Of a DNA stretch of 64,000 bases, positions 21,123-34,452 are shown piece by piece. The notes beneath the pieces are model-generated. The model had not been told where the DNA came from. It was given only the letters and a program-made list of their open reading frames with translations, and ran no database searches. The stretch is from Linnemannia schmuckeri (Eukaryota; Mortierellomycota; Mortierellomycetes; Mortierellales; Mortierellaceae): NCBI GenBank assembly GCA_029449235.1, contig JANATG010000006.1, positions 1,302,001-1,366,000 on the forward strand. The letters run 5' to 3'. Each line of letters begins with the position of its first letter. Position 1 is the first letter of the stretch. The position numbers and the translations under genes were made by a program.

Positions 21123-23551
21123 ATGGACTCAACAATCGGGAAGGCTTTTTCTCGAACGTTCGGGCGAAAGTCTTCAGTTGCTGCACCAAAGCCTACCACA
21201 ACAACTGCAACCTCACCACCCGCTTCCCCTCAGCCAGCTGCAGCTGCAGTCCCTCCCCAGAAGCAAGTCTTCATTGACACACATCCAGACACCCTTGCCA
21301 CCAACGGAGGCCATGGCAGGGGGAAGTTTAGCGGAGGCGGTCAGAATAGTCTTTTGTCACCCGACTCTATCCCCTCGCCCACCTTGCAGGCGACCGTCTC
21401 CCCTCCGGACTCAGCAGTCCCCTTCTCTTCCGAGAAGTCGACCGATCCTCCTGTGCACTTTGCCACCAATGGGAACGGCGGTGTCACAGGAGCAATGTCT
21501 CCAAGGATGACACATACCTCCCACATGCGTGAGTCGACCGCGATGTCGACCACAAGCACTGATGAGGAAACGGTGCCCGCCACCGGCGACAAGGATGGTC
21601 TCAACCCCGCAGATATGCTCCTGAGCCGTCTCATATCCTACCAAGCGATCGTCAGGAACCTGCAGCATTACTTCGCCGAGATTGCGATGGTCGAGGAGGG
21701 GACCTCCAAGGCCATGCAGCGGGCCACGGCGTCGATTTATGTCCCCTTTAAGGATGGGCACCAGTTTGTGGACAAGGGTGGGTTGCAGGATGTTTGTATT
21801 GGAGTTCGAGATTCGGCCAAGATCAGGAGCGAGCAACATGCGGCGGTGGCTCGGTTTGTGGACGAGACAGTTGTCAAGAACCTCAGGAGGCTGAAACATG
21901 AGATCAAGTCGAAGACCAAGGCGCTCAAGGCGGACAGTGGTTTGTATAACATGAAGGTATTCAAGGAGCGGGCGGCGTCGCAGGAGCGGATTGGACAGCT
22001 TGCCAAGGCTATTGGATTCCTTGAAAATGTTCGCGGTGGACACCACCCTGATGCTCATTCTGACCCCTATTTGATTCATCTCGGTAATTTTCTGCGCCTG
22101 CTTTGCCTTTATTTTGCTTGCTCCCGTATATTTTTTGACCGCGCCTTTTTTTTGTTCGTGGATTTTTTGAAACATTTCTAACAAACAGCCCGCCATTAAT
22201 TGCCCTATTTTCCCGAAATGCCTTTTCTACTTTAGCATTGAAGCGACAGCTGGCAAAACAGGTCCACGAGGAGAACCTATTTGCTCGAGGTCTTCAACAA
22301 TGTCAAGAACAAATCCGCATCTTCGAGGCCCACATCGTCAAGGAAATTAAACAGATCCTCGCTGCCTTTGCACAGCATCAAGTGAGCCACGCCAGCGCTG
22401 GTTTCAGTCAGTCCTGGGCACAGACCGAGATGGCCCTCCATGTTCTGCAAGAAGACACCGAGTGGCACCACTTCCAAGTCATGAACAAATCACGCCTCTT
22501 CCCTTCGGAACTTGCGGACGCCAATCCGGAGGAACTCGACTACCCCTGCAAGGAGAATCCCTATGTGATCCCTATTAAGACTGCCTACTTGAGTCGCCAG
22601 TCCTCGGTCCTCAAGAACTGGAAGGATGGATTCTTTGTGTTGACGCTTGCTGGGTGGCTGCATGTTTTCTCCTCGTCCAAGGACCTGGGGACGGACTCTG
22701 TTCCCGAGAGATCGATCTATTTGCCGACGGCTGTTCTGGGACCACACTCGGATCCTGCTCAGAAGCAGCATGTCTTTTCTTTGGACGGCAAGGGTATGGG
22801 CGGACTCCTCCACCGCGACGCCCAGACTTTCACGTAAGTGGATGCAAAATGGACGAAATAATAATTGCGTTTGTTTTGTTTGGGTACTTTTGAATGCGTT
22901 TGCAATAAGGTACTTAAAAATAACACATATCTGTTACTTTGTGCAACTTCACATAGGGTCCGAGCTCACTCCAGAGAAGAAATGTTGGACTGGTGGGGAG
23001 AGTTGGCCAAGCACACCCAGGCGGCATTAGTCACCCAGGTTTCAACCGGTGCCAACCTCAATCATTCTAATTCTACAATCTCTCGAGCCGGTTCTGTCCA
23101 GCAACACGGCGCAAAATCTCCTAAACCTGTTAACACCGCAACATTTAACCAAGGACCGTTGCCTCCCTCTGAGCACCCGAATGATAAGGCAGAGGTACCC
23201 GATACCACTGTTGTTGGTCATGCAGCTCCTCTTCCTGCTGGTGCTACTGGTACTGCTACTACTTCTGGCCCTCTTGGCACCGCTACTACTGCTGGTCCTG
23301 TTGGTGCCGCTACTACTGCTGGTCCTGTTGGTACTGTTAATACTTCTGCGGCCACTGCTGCTCCTGTCGTTGCTACTACTACCACGACCACGACCACCAC
23401 CAATGGAGCTCTTTCCTCTCCATCTGCGGAGACAAGTGGTAACCACACAACCTTCTTGCCTGAGAACGCACCCATCCAACAAGAACACCATCTTCTGAAC
23501 CGTCAGAACACTGGCTCAACGGTCTCTCTCAACAACTCACAACCCATATAA
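21123..23551 (+). CDS. SLM1: Slm1/Slm2-like F-BAR and PH domain protein
   Basis: Three exons (21123-22083, 22236-22833, 22957-23551) encode 717 aa with clean phases. After a Ser/Pro-rich N-terminus, residues about 165-425 form the coiled F-BAR-like region with the family blocks SRLISYQAIVRNLQHYFAEI, VPFKDGHQF, GGLQDVC and QVHEENL. Residues about 430-560 form the PH domain (SSVLKNWKDGFFVLTLAGWLH), and exon 3 supplies the family-typical SREEMLDWW. In yeast, Slm1/2 bind PI(4,5)P2, sit in eisosomes and hand plasma-membrane stress to TORC2 and Ypk1; the same role is inferred here. The C-terminal 190 residues are low complexity with a nine-residue tandem repeat. An AATAAA lies about 60 nt after the stop. 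Confidence 0.9.
23252..23332 (+). repeat. 27-nt coding tandem repeat, three copies
   Basis: Three adjacent copies (23252, 23279, 23306) encode nine-residue units of the pattern TATTSGPLG, TATTAGPVG and AATTAGPVG in the C-terminal tail of the Slm1-like protein. Confidence 0.9.
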
Positions 23552-23608
23552 GAACATAGCTACACAAATGCGCCAACCGTGCTTTTTTTTTTTTACAATT
23601 TATTTATG

Positions 23609-23614
23609 AATAAA
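23609..23614 (+). promoter_or_regulatory. Polyadenylation signal AATAAA
   Basis: A canonical hexamer about 60 nt after the Slm1-like stop and about 120 nt before the next start codon. Confidence 0.55.
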
Positions 23615-23732
23615 GTCATGTGATCTGGACACAAAAAAAGTTTTTTTCTTCAAGTCCAAGGAACGCCTTCCTACTTTGCTTCCTTCCTTCCTTCCTTCTT
23701 CTCCAACCCTCATTCAGACCTCTCATTCCGCA

Positions 23733-25509
23733 ATGCCAAAAGCTTCAACTAAGAAGGCCAAACCTGGTGGACTCCGTCGTGCCCAGCTCGGAGACGATAC
23801 AACAGCTGTTGCTGCAGAATCTCCACGTTTCAACCCCCTCGTCGCCGCCACAGGAGCCAACGGAAAATCGGAAGCGTCTGGCTCTTCAACAACCCTTGCA
23901 GCTCAAGACCGGGAAATGACCGAGGCTAGTGAAGGCGCAGAAGGATCATCGCCAGCCGGAGGAGAGACAGTAAGTCTAGCATTGAAGGCCGACGAAGCCG
24001 GCGACGAGCTCTCGGAGCTCCGTCAGACCTACGAAGCCGCCCAGAAGCAATTCGCAGAATCAGGAACCCAAGAATACCTCCGCGGGACGATCCACGAATG
24101 TGACCGGATGGTCCGCAACTGCGGTGAAGAAGTCTACCCCTCTGCAGAGTTCAATTACATCTACGCCTCAGCCTTGCATGATTTCTCGTTGATTGGCGCT
24201 GAGGAGCAGGAGCTCTCTGGGTTCGTCGAGATGGCGCTCGAGTATGTCAGTCACGTCGCAGATCTGATTACTGCCTCAGAGAAAGCGGAGGCGGACTGGG
24301 TATGGAAGTATTACCTGGTTGCTGGAAAGGTGAATCTTCAAAAAGCGGATTCATTATACGAGGACCAGGAAGCGGCATCGTCCAAGAAGGAGTTTAAGCA
24401 GCTGGGGACTCAGATCCATACGACGCTTGTCCAGGCGACAGGGTTGTTGGATACAGGGTTTAGGATGATTCCTAAGGGGGAGGAGAAGCATGTGGTGAGG
24501 TTAGATGCGAAATCAATCGAGAAGGTGGGTGCCAAGGAGCATGAGATGGTTTCGGCTGCGGCGAATGTTGCACTCCATGCGGATCGATTTGAGGAGTATG
24601 AGCGCCGGAAGAAGTGGAATACTTGGGCTCTCGAGACTTATCGTCAAGTCACTCAAGGTAAATACTCTTTTTCAGAAAATGAAGATTTGCTGGAACTTGG
24701 CTTCAAAAACCGTGATTTTTCTACATCTCACAAGTATTCATACTTCCCTACCCTTTTCCCATGATATGTATAGATACCCCGGAGAATGCGGAGGCATGGC
24801 AGGGCATTGCGACATGCTTGCATTCGATTGTCGGATGGTGGGCTGATCAGGAAGCGGACGAAGAAAACGACAACGAAGATGATGATGAGGACGAGGAAGA
24901 ACCCGAGGACGAGCTCAGTCTCCCCGTTTACTCCACAGAACGTGGCCAGATGTCAATACAAGGTACTACAAGGGTTACAGGAGCAGCTAATTTTGTGATA
25001 CAACATGAGTCCCTATGACTTTGCCTCCACGTACTTGTGCGTGTATTATCTGTAAGGTAATTGGTCTGGAAAATCTTCAACTTTAATTAATGTTTGTCTG
25101 TTTCTCTGTTTGTCTGTTTCTTTGTTTAGCATTGGAGGCTATCAAGAAGGCGATTGAGCTTGCCCGCAAGTCTGAATCATTGACAAGTGACCTCTTGACC
25201 TTGGTAAATCAAAACAAGATAACTCTCCTTTGTTTATCTGCAATGATTGCGATGTGCTCGTTGATGAAAAATGCAGACCGTTAGCTAACCGACGTTCCTG
25301 TCTATCATAACTCGCTACGTTTTCTCTAGGGTGCTGAATGCCATTTGAATTTAGTCAACATTGCAGTGGGCGATAAAGCGGCAGCCGAGCAGTCCAAGGC
25401 TGCAGTAGCGTTGATCAAAGAGGCCATGGCCACGTTCCCTGATCCGGCCCTCGAGGAGCGGTATGCTGAAGTTTTGAAGGAATTTGAGGAGATTGCTGGC
25501 AGCAATTAG
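23733..25509 (+). CDS. Nro1/Ett1-like TPR-type protein
   Basis: Four exons (23733-24657, 24774-24962, 25130-25203, 25330-25509) encode 455 aa with all junction phases consistent. The N-terminus is Lys-rich (STKKAKPG, an NLS-like start). The body is all-helical and TPR-like, including the segment LRGTIHECDRMVRN followed by FNYIYASALHDF, which I recognise from the Nro1/Ett1 family. An acidic loop (about residues 328-352, Glu/Asp only) interrupts the C-terminal helices. S. pombe Nro1 controls the prolyl hydroxylase Ofd1 in hypoxic gene expression, and S. cerevisiae Ett1 affects translation termination. Which role applies here cannot be told from sequence. Length is close to the usual 390-410 aa plus the acidic loop. 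Confidence 0.7.
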
Positions 25510-26107
25510 ATCAAATAAACATTTTGTTTGCATGAGTAAGAGTTGACTGACTGGCTGACTGACTGACTGAGTTCAGAGGAGGTATGACACTTTTGGTGAC
25601 TTTTGTGGGCATCCGGATGATCTTACTTCTGAAAAGCCCCTGCCCCACTTTTGGGTTTGGGTTTTGTCGCCGCCTGGTCGATCACCGTGGATCTAATGGG
25701 AGAGGATTGTATCGCAGCGTTTTAGCACCCAATTGGCGTGTACGTGACTTCTTTTGAGATAACGGTTTTGTCTTTGGGCGGCGACAGACACAGAAAAAGG
25801 AAGGTGCGCCATCTCAACACTTTTTTTTTTTTTTCTTTTTTTCTTCCTCTTTCCCATTCCTCTATTTTGTTCTTTCGTCATCCTCCCAACCCTCCCTCAT
25901 TCGCAAACATACACGTAGGTTGCAAAGTAAATCAACTTTCATAGTTACCCGTCTGAAAAATAGCACTTTTTTTTTGTCCATGCCATTCACCAATTGAGAA
26001 ATTGACCGCGTGAGACACCGAATAGAAATTTTACTCACAACTCCCTTCCTCTCCTTCCCTTCCTCCCTACTGATAGTAAACACCTACCTTCTACAACAAA
26101 AACAAAA
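25510..26107. other. Intergenic region
   Basis: No gene. Contains a short GACT repeat (about 25543-25572), T-runs and a CT-rich leader to the DUF89 gene. Confidence 0.5.
25514..25519 (+). promoter_or_regulatory. Polyadenylation signal AATAAA
   Basis: A canonical hexamer only 4 nt beyond the stop codon of the Nro1/Ett1-like gene, which predicts a very short 3' UTR. Confidence 0.5.
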
Positions 26108-27900
26108 ATGACGCCATTATACAGCCCCCTAAACCCCCCGCATAAGGCGCTCTCAGGTCAGGACAAGCACTCGTTCGGGTACACGACCCTCCAAAGTCGT
26201 CTTCCCGTGATCGTCTCCAAGATTGTCGATGATGTCTACCGGGCCTATAATGGCCTGTCGGATTCAGACCCGTTGAAGAAGGAGAAGGAGCAGGAGGCAA
26301 AGAAGATTATTGAGCTTATTGGTGGGCTGCGGTATGAGCTTCAACGCGATAAGCCCTTCAGGTACCATATCATGATTTTTTCCCCCTCAATTGGCCATGG
26401 GAATAATGCTTTTGTTTATGTGATCTGTTATCTGATTCGCCATCAGATCACGCATCTAACAAAACTATTCTTTTATCGTTTCGTTAATATCATGGAGAGC
26501 AGACCGTTCACGGATAGCAGAGAGGACGTGGAGGAATGGAACCAAGCCTTGGCAGAGTACTACCCAACCTCGTCCTGGTACAAGGCCTCCTGGCTCTTCT
26601 CAGAATGCTACCTCTACCGCCGGGTCAAGGAAGCCTTTGCGTTGACACAACACTGGAAGGATTATGACCCCTTCTTTGAACAAAAGCAAACCGTCTTCAA
26701 ATCCTCCCAAAAGGCCGTCGTCTCCATGGCCGTCCAACTCACCACCCCCGTTGATCCCAAGACGAAGAAGTCGATGTTGGATATTAAGGTCCAGGATGGA
26801 CCCGAGTCCAAAGGTACTAGGGATGCGTTTTTTGAGATGGTCCAGGTCTCACTTTGGGGTAACGCCACAGACTTGTCGTTATTGGATAATCCGGATCTTG
26901 CCAAGATTGAGGAGTTGCAGAGGAGGATGCTGAGTTCTGGGTCTTCGAACAATTCAAGTGCGAACGCGTCGCCGGCGGCGTCGACGGTGCATGTAGATCA
27001 GGTGGCTCAAGATTCTCCTGAGGAGCATGCGTCCGAGCTGGAGAAGCATGCGGATAAAATTCTGTCGAATGATTCAGAGTTGCTGTGGAGTAAAGTCAAG
27101 TCGCTGCGCAACGGACGTGTCGATATCATCCTTGATAACGCAGGTGAGCCTTCTAGGTTTTTGCACTTGTAAAATGATCTCAGTATCTGTTGTACATTTC
27201 GTACATTATTTCTTATTAACCAAACCTACGGCCTTGCAATGATATATAATATCTAGGATTTGAGTTGTTTGTGGATTTTGTGTTTGCGGATTATTTGGTC
27301 CGTGCAGGATTCGCTTCGGAAGTTGTCTTTCACGCAAAGCGTATCCCCTGGTTCGTCTCGGACGTCATGCCCTTCGATTTCCAATGGACCCTTGACCAAC
27401 TCCACCGCCCCACCTCGTCCACGTCCGACAATACTCCACCAACCAACTTCTTCAACCCCACCGACCCAATCGAACAACAAGCACTCCAGGACGTAGGCAA
27501 GAAATGGCAAGACTACGTTAACAACGGAATCTGGAAGGTCACCAGTCACGAGTTCTGGACATCCTGCTATTCCTTCTACCACCTCCCCACCCATCCTTCC
27601 GCCCAGGATCTCTTCCAGGACATGCGACAGTCAGATCTGTGGATCTTTAAGGGGGATTTGAATTATCGTAAGCTGGTGTATGATTGCAAGTGGCCTACGA
27701 CTACACCATTTACCAAGGCGATTGGACCTCTTGGAGATGGGGAGAATAAGGCGGAGGGTGTGCCGGTGGTGGTGTCGTTCAGGACTTGTAAGGCGGATGT
27801 TGTTGTGGGTCTGGCAGAGGGTGTAGAAGAGAAGATGGATAAAGTTGTGGATAATTGGATGGTGAACGGTGAATACGCCGTTATTTCTGTCAGTCCTTGA
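26108..27900 (+). CDS. ARMT1: ARMT1/DUF89 damage-control phosphatase
   Basis: Three exons (26108-26361, 26503-27143, 27257-27900) encode 512 aa. The DUF89 metal site is split by intron 2: IILDNAG at the end of exon 2 continues as FELFVDFVFADYL in exon 3. Further family blocks are IPWFVSDVMPFDF, LWIFKGDLNYRKL and SFRTCKADVVVG. The N-terminal helical domain (LQSRLPVIVSKIVDDVYR, then EDVEEWNQALAEY with WLFSECYLYRR) is that of the eukaryotic subfamily III proteins (human ARMT1, yeast YMR027W). These are metal-dependent phosphatases acting on phosphorylated sugars such as fructose-1-phosphate; a carboxyl-methyltransferase activity has been claimed for the human protein. A Ser/Asn-rich insertion sits at about residues 230-250. 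The gene converges on the ABC transporter with only 211 nt between stops. Confidence 0.92.
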
Positions 27901-28111
27901 GCGCATTTTCCAACTCTTTTTCGCCTCCTGAACGTAACATTTTTTTTTACATAGAGCAGGACAAGTAGATAATACAAGTAGTTATTATCAATGCAGAATT
28001 CTATATATTGTTCTCTCATGCATCTGTAGTATGATATGACATGTTATGTATGGTGTGGTTTTGTTCTGCTATGCTAACATATCTCCAAAAAAAAGGGGGG
28101 GGGGAAGGAAC

Positions 28112-31100
28112 TCAGATCTCACCAGCCTGCTCAGCAAGCTTAAAAAACAAACTCTCTCCCTTCCTCGCCAACAACACCTCTGGCTTCTCGAACTCTTCCA
28201 CCCTCCCCCGTTCCAGCACAAGAATCTTGTCTGAATCCATCACAGTCTTGATCCGATGCGCAATCGTCAACACCGTCCTATCCTTAAACTCATCGCGGAT
28301 CGTCTTCTGGATCAATTCGTCCGTCTCCACATCCACCGCCGCCGTCGCTTCATCCAATATCAGAATTTTGGATTTCCGGAGGAGGGCCCGAGCGAGACAG
28401 ATGAGAGACCGTTGGCCGACCGAGAAGTTCTCGCCGTTCTGGGAGACGTGGAAGTTTAGCTGGCCGGGGAGGGAGGAGATGAGAGGTTTGAGATGGGATC
28501 GGGCTAGGGCTTCCCAGAGTTGTTGGTCAGGGAGGTCTTGGAAGGGGTCGAGGTTTTCACGGATAGTACCAGCGAAGAGGATTGGGTCTTGGGGGATGAT
28601 GGCGAGGTGTTTTCGGAGATCTTCGAGCCCGACAGTTGAAATGTCGATCCCGTCAATCTCAATCGACCCTCCATCTTCCCCTTCCTCCTCCTCGCCTTCA
28701 TCCCTCATATCAATCGTGACGCCACTGCCACCAACACCCACCAAGCCAGAAGAAGGAGAAGGAGAAGGAGAGGAAGCGGCCTCAATGATCCGGAACAGCG
28801 CAAGCGTCAACGACGACTTTCCAGCCCCAGTCCTACCCACAATTCCGATCTTTTGCGCAGGCAAGATCTCAAGCGAGATATTTTTGATAACCAGGTCCAA
28901 TCCTTCGCGGTATCGCGTCGAATAGTTCCTGAATCGAATATGGCCCTGGTTGGGCCAGTTGGGCGGTAAAACGACGTTGGTGTGTTCGGGGGCTTCGGTC
29001 TTCATATCCGTGTACTCGATCACTCTCTCCACCGCCACCAAATGGTTCTGAGAAATCATTTTGGCAAATGAGTTTGTTAATTTTGTTTTCAACCCCACCA
29101 CAGGTCATCAAAACGCAAAAGCTTCAAGAAGAGGAGATATATTACCTGAAAGTCGCATCCAATCCTGACAAGGCTCGTAATCTCTTCCGTGATAGACATC
29201 GCAAAGCTAATTGTCAACCCCACAAGACTAGGATCCAACCGCTCCCTCCCCAGAACGGCAAACAGTGCCGCGAACAAGAGAACAAACGTACTCAGCAACC
29301 TCAACTGCACCTCCACCCACCGTTTCGCCGTCATCGAACCCATAAAGCTATTCGCCATCCGATCCATCCTCTCTCCATTCGCCTCAATAAACCTTTCCTG
29401 AACTGCCATGGCCCGAATAGTCGACACGCCATTCAAGGACTCGTTAAAGTGCTGATAAACAGGGGATTTCGAAACCGAATACATCCTCGTCACAACCTGC
29501 GAGATCCTCAGGAAACACACCTGAATCGCATAATAAGCCGCCAACAGAAACGGAAGCACCACCAAGAACTGCGGGGCCGTATAAATAATCAACATAAACG
29601 TCCCGGCAACCGTGACCAGAAAGTAATTGGCGTCAAAGAACTTGTTGGGGAGTCGGTCATCAATCGACACGAAATCGGACGAGAACCGGTTCAGGACTCG
29701 CCCGAGTGGGGTAGTGTCAAAGAAGGACATGGGGAGGCGCATGATCTTTGTCAGAAAGTTTCGGTGGAGTAGTTCTGAAGCTCGGATACGGGCTTGGGCA
29801 AATGTGAGCCACGAGACGAGCACGTACAAGAGGACGTAGAGGAATGTCAGGAACGCGTAGACGCCCAAAAAGAGTTCCACCGATGGAGGATCAGTAAAAT
29901 CGTCGCTAATATTGTCACTTTTGTTGTTGATAAGCTCCTGAGATTCCTGAGTTCGCTTGATCCAGTATTTGAGCCACAAGCTAGTGCCCACAAGACAAAC
30001 CTGTGCTAGGATGAAAAGTATCCACATCATCACCGCGTTCCTGTACCGCCTATATGTAATTTTGTCAAACAAAAAATATCGCAAGTGTTAGATATCGTTC
30101 ATTTCCCTCCTTATCAAAGTCATGTTAGCCAAAGAAGAGAAAGCGGAAACAAAAAAGACTTACAATGCTTTCATGTAGACGAGAAAGATGTTGGCGTCCA
30201 CTTGACCCTCCTTCATCTTCTCGGCAGCAATGAGTTCGGCCTTGGTATCCTTCTTGGTATCATCCCTCACGGTCGTTGCAGGACTGTCGATTTCGAGATT
30301 CGGGGTAGCAGTTTCGGCCGCTTCCTGATCGCTAATGTCCGTCGCCTCTGACAGCGTGAAGCTCACAGAATCGCTTTCGTGGGTGTCAGGGACCAGCAAT
30401 GTCGATCCTGCAGCGTTGCTGTGATAAGTATCGCCAGAATCACTTCCTGGCTTGGGCTCGCCAGTCGTCGGAGAGTCCTGAGGTGGCAATATAGCCGATG
30501 AGGACTTTCTCCTGTTCGAGAGCGATGGTCGACGAGCAGTGGCATATTCCTTGATGAGCTGGTAAAACATCTTCTTGTCCTTCATCAGCTCGCGGTAGTC
30601 CCCTTGCTCCACAATCAGTCCATCCTTCAGCATCACAATCCAGTCGACTTCCCGCAGATGTTGGATCCCATGAGTCACCAAGACGCGGGCCTTGTTGCGG
30701 AGCAAACCGGTCGGTCCCAAGAGATGGTCCCACAGATGCCGATCGACATGCGCATCAACCGCGCTCAGTGGGTCGTCCAACAAGTAGATATCCGCATCGT
30801 CGTATGCAGCTCGTGCGAGGGAGACACGTTGCTTCTGACCTCCCGACAGGTTAATCCCGCGCTCGCCAATCTCGGTCATATCTCCTGCAGGAAGAATCGC
30901 AAGGTCGGGTTCCAGCCCACAGGCAAGGAGGATATGTTGGTACCGTTCCTGATTATACTCGTTTCCAAAGAGGATGTTATCCCGCAAGGTCGCGTTCATG
31001 ATCCAGCTCTGCTGTGGCGCATAGGCGATTCGACCAGACACTTGAATCCGCCCCTGCAACTTGTACATCTCTCCGATGATGGCGCTCAGAAGCGACGATT

Positions 31101-33543
31101 TTCCTTGTCCGACTCGACCGACAATGGCGGTCAGGCTGCCGTTTCGGATGGATAATTCGAGTGATTCCAAAGTTGCATGTGTCTCCAAGGTCAATTGATC
31201 CTGCTCATAGGAGATCAGAGGCTGGCGTTCTTCGTTCTCGATCGAGGTTTCGGTCAATGATGGTGATATTGGGTCGGACCAAGTGAACGAAGCGTCCTTG
31301 ATAAAGATGACAGGGTCCTGAGGATTTTTGGGCACGTTCCTGAATCGGATGACGTCCTCTTCTCGAATCTCCTCCCTCAACAAGAACTCCTGAACGCGCC
31401 TGGTGCCGACTATAAGACTGATGGTTGATGTAGTTGCCTCTGAAAGACTGGCAATCGGATTCCTGAGCATCGCAAACAAGGTCATGCTGACAAAGACAAC
31501 CTGAGGCGTCAAGGTTCCTGGTGTGAAATCGGGCCCTCCCCAGAGTGCAAAGACGCCAAAGGTAATTAAGCTGATAATTAATGACGACGAGATAAAGATG
31601 ATCGACATAAACGCCTGCAAGACTCCAATCATCTTCAGGGCCGCCAGTTCCTGGTTCCTGATCGATAGAATCCGCTGCAAGAAGGCCGATTCCCATCCAT
31701 AGATCTTAACAATCTTGATTCCGGCTAGAACCTCAGTGGTCAGTCGAATCCGCTGATCCATTGCCGCCAGCTTTCGGGACTGCATTGACTCGAATACCCT
31801 GGCCTGCAACCCTTGCAAAGGCAGCAACAGGACCATCCCGAGGAATCCTGCAATCATCGACCAACCCAAGAATCGGTGCAACAGGAACAGAGCGATCCCG
31901 ATTTCCACAGGGATAGACACCCAGCTCGATAGGAACACCATGCCCTCGTTCCATTGTTCTGCATCAACGGCCATATGGTTGGTAATCTCGCCTGTCGTCG
32001 ATTTCATCCTTGATCCCGGCGAGAGCCTAAGCGACTTTCTGTAGATCATCGAAATCAGCGCAGCCTTGGTCTCGACATTGACCAAGAACATCAGGTACCG
32101 GTTGTAGGTGTAGAGAAGGGCGACAAAGAGGGCAACCAGGAACATGCTGCATGCCAAAAAGATCCCGTACGACTGAGGTTTGGTCTCACGATCCTGCAAA
32201 TAATCCAACAGTTGGCTCAAGAGGACCGGCAGTGCGTAGGACAACAGCGCAATCATGATCCTGCAGAATATAATGGGAAGCAGCGCCACGAGTTGGGTCC
32301 TCATTACCGTCCAGAACAACGAAGGCGGTCGCTGGTCGCGCGGATTCCGAGCGCGCTTTTGAAGAGCCGCATCCCATCGTGCTGAAAGTTTCTGGTATCC
32401 TGGCTGTGTCCTCGATCCGGCCGAGAGCAAGTTGGCTGTGTCTTCGGCAGTCAGGGACCGTCGGATTCCAATACTGACGACCGGCTTGAAAAAGTACATG
32501 ACAAGACGCGAAAAGATATTGGCTTTGTCATATTCAGGTGCTCCACTGAGCCGTTGAACCCGAGTTGATCCTCTGGGCCATGCCTCGACAGTGAATCCGA
32601 CAAGTTGCACAATGAGGGCAAGGATCAAGGGCAGGAATTGGATTGTTGTGGTGCTGTTATGCTGTAGGTCGTAGTGAGTGTGAAGGATGACGCCGGTAGC
32701 TGCGATCGATACGAGATAGAATAAAAAGATGATGGTCGAGGATCGGATCTCAAACCGATGTTCCAGACGGTTGACCGCCAACGCCACGATCTGAACGATC
32801 AGTTGGAGATAAAAGATCCGAACGATTAGAATTTTTAGCCTTTTAACGAACATATACAAGCGAGTGTACTTCGTTATAAGCGACTTACCCATGCCACTCC
32901 CATCCCTAAACAACCCAATACCGCCACTAGTGGCACATCTGGGTAGTCATGATCACCCTTTATCACCAATGCCTCAAAAAGAAATAATCCAGCCTGAGTC
33001 ATCATGAGCGCAGCAGTCAACATGATAGAGAGCTGCGTGGGCCAGTAGATCCATGCGGTACGACCAAAGCGGTGGGACACTCTATGAGTCTTTAAGTAGC
33101 AATAGCGAGCGATCAGGAGCAGCAGAGTAACCATCGACATTCCTCCGTACAATGTGCTAATGGTCGAGGCATGGGCACGGAAAAAAAATCGATATTATGG
33201 GTAAGCGGCGTTTCTTTGGCGAGAAAAAATCTTTTCTTTGTCACTCGGGCGAACTGTGTATCGTCCTCCTCGCATGGTAAACAACTGACCGTTTACAAGA
33301 GGCGTACATACCTGTACTCGAAGCAAGGCGTCAGATCATAGCGATCTGGACTGAACGGACCCTGTTTGAATGAAATGACTGCGTTAGAGATAAATGACCA
33401 TAAGAAAGAAGAGTGATAGTGACTTTACTATGATAAGGAAGCAAAGGGGTTGTGCTTACCCATCCCTCGCTTTGACGGCAGAGAGCGTCGAATGGTTGTA
33501 CACCAGCCAAAGGTGACTGAGAGAAAATAATCTGATCTACCAT
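28112..33543 (-). CDS. ABCC (MRP/Ycf1-type) full ABC transporter
   Basis: Six exons (33460-33543, 33312-33361, 32889-33156, 30164-32790, 29146-30049, 28112-29047) give 1622 aa. The start is MVDQIIFSQ at 33543, and exon 2 reads into YDLTPCFEY, the usual MRP N-terminus. TMD0 (five helices, residues about 45-260) is followed by L0, TMD1, NBD1, a linker, TMD2 and NBD2. NBD1 has Walker A GRVGQGKSS (near 690), LSGGQKQR (near 779) and LLDDPLSAVDA (near 799). NBD2 has GRTGAGKSS (near 1377), FSVGQRSL (near 1518) and LILDEATAAVD (near 1538). Asp in place of the catalytic Glu in NBD1, with a consensus Glu in NBD2, is the normal ABCC asymmetry. Members export glutathione conjugates and organic anions, often into the vacuole. 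Intron 32791-32888 was chosen because it fuses two half-helices into TM3 and keeps phase. The linker is Ser/Asp/Glu-rich. Confidence 0.93.
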
Positions 33544-34452
33544 TGGTGGACAGGAGGAAAGGGGTCGAGACGAAGGTATGCTATGGTATGGGTATGTGTT
33601 GCTTTTGTCGTTTTTCTTCCTTGTGTCGTTGTCTTCCTTTGTCCCGTTTGGGTGATGGGGGAAGGGGAGGTAAGAGGGAGGGGCACTGGTTTTGATGAAG
33701 AGACGAAAGAAAGAAAGAAAAGAAAGACGATTCAAGGGAAATAGATAACAAAGTGAGGACAAAGCGAGGTTTATCCGCATTGTTAAACTCGCAGCATTTT
33801 TCTTTTTCGCAGCACATCTTTTTCTATTGCGCCCCCAATTTTTATCGCGGATACACAAATGACGACAACGACCGGCTCGTTACCCTTAATGGCCAATGGC
33901 TAGCATGTGGGTGCGGGGGAGTGTGAGGGAGTGTGGGGCCTGATTTGAAGAACAGCTCTCTGATTGGCTCATCCGTATCCGTGGGTATGAGGTTGTTAGA
34001 CATGAGTGCCATTGGCACCTGTTGGCAGTTGTTGGCAGTTGTTGGTAGTTGACAGTCCACTCACTCACTCCCTTCTCTTCCACTCTCACTCTCTCACTCT
34101 CTGTTCCCTACTCTATCTTGTCTTTCCTGCTCTGCTTTGCTGCTGGCTCCCCTCTTATTCCCTCCTCCTCGTTTCTCCGCCTCAACCCCTCTTCGTCTGT
34201 GTCCCCTTGTGGCACCAAACCGCTCTTCCTTTTTACTTTTAGTATTCTTGCACTCACCTCTCGCACACTTGACCCTTTTTTTTTCTGTCTGTCGCATCAT
34301 CTTTTTTTTCCTTTTTTTTTTTTTTTTTTTTTCAAACCAGTCATCTTTTCCTGTCCCATTTTTTCTCTCCTTCCCTCTCTTCTGTCATCTCTCTTTGCTT
34401 TCCTTCTTGCTTCATTGTCCAGCATCACCAACTTTAACCCCATAAGGTCACA
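33544..34452. other. Divergent promoter region (ABCC and TMEM135 genes)
   Basis: About 900 nt shared between two divergent starts. The left part is purine-rich and the right part strongly pyrimidine-rich on the + strand, with a T-run near 34314-34332. The trinucleotide-like TTGGCAGTTG is repeated at 34022-34046. No gene is supported. Confidence 0.5.

Noticed and set aside
32840..32888. A 49-nt intron in the ABC transporter ending at the ag before 32839
   Set aside because: It puts the next exon in the wrong phase. The acceptor at 32791 keeps frame and rebuilds a normal third TMD0 helix.
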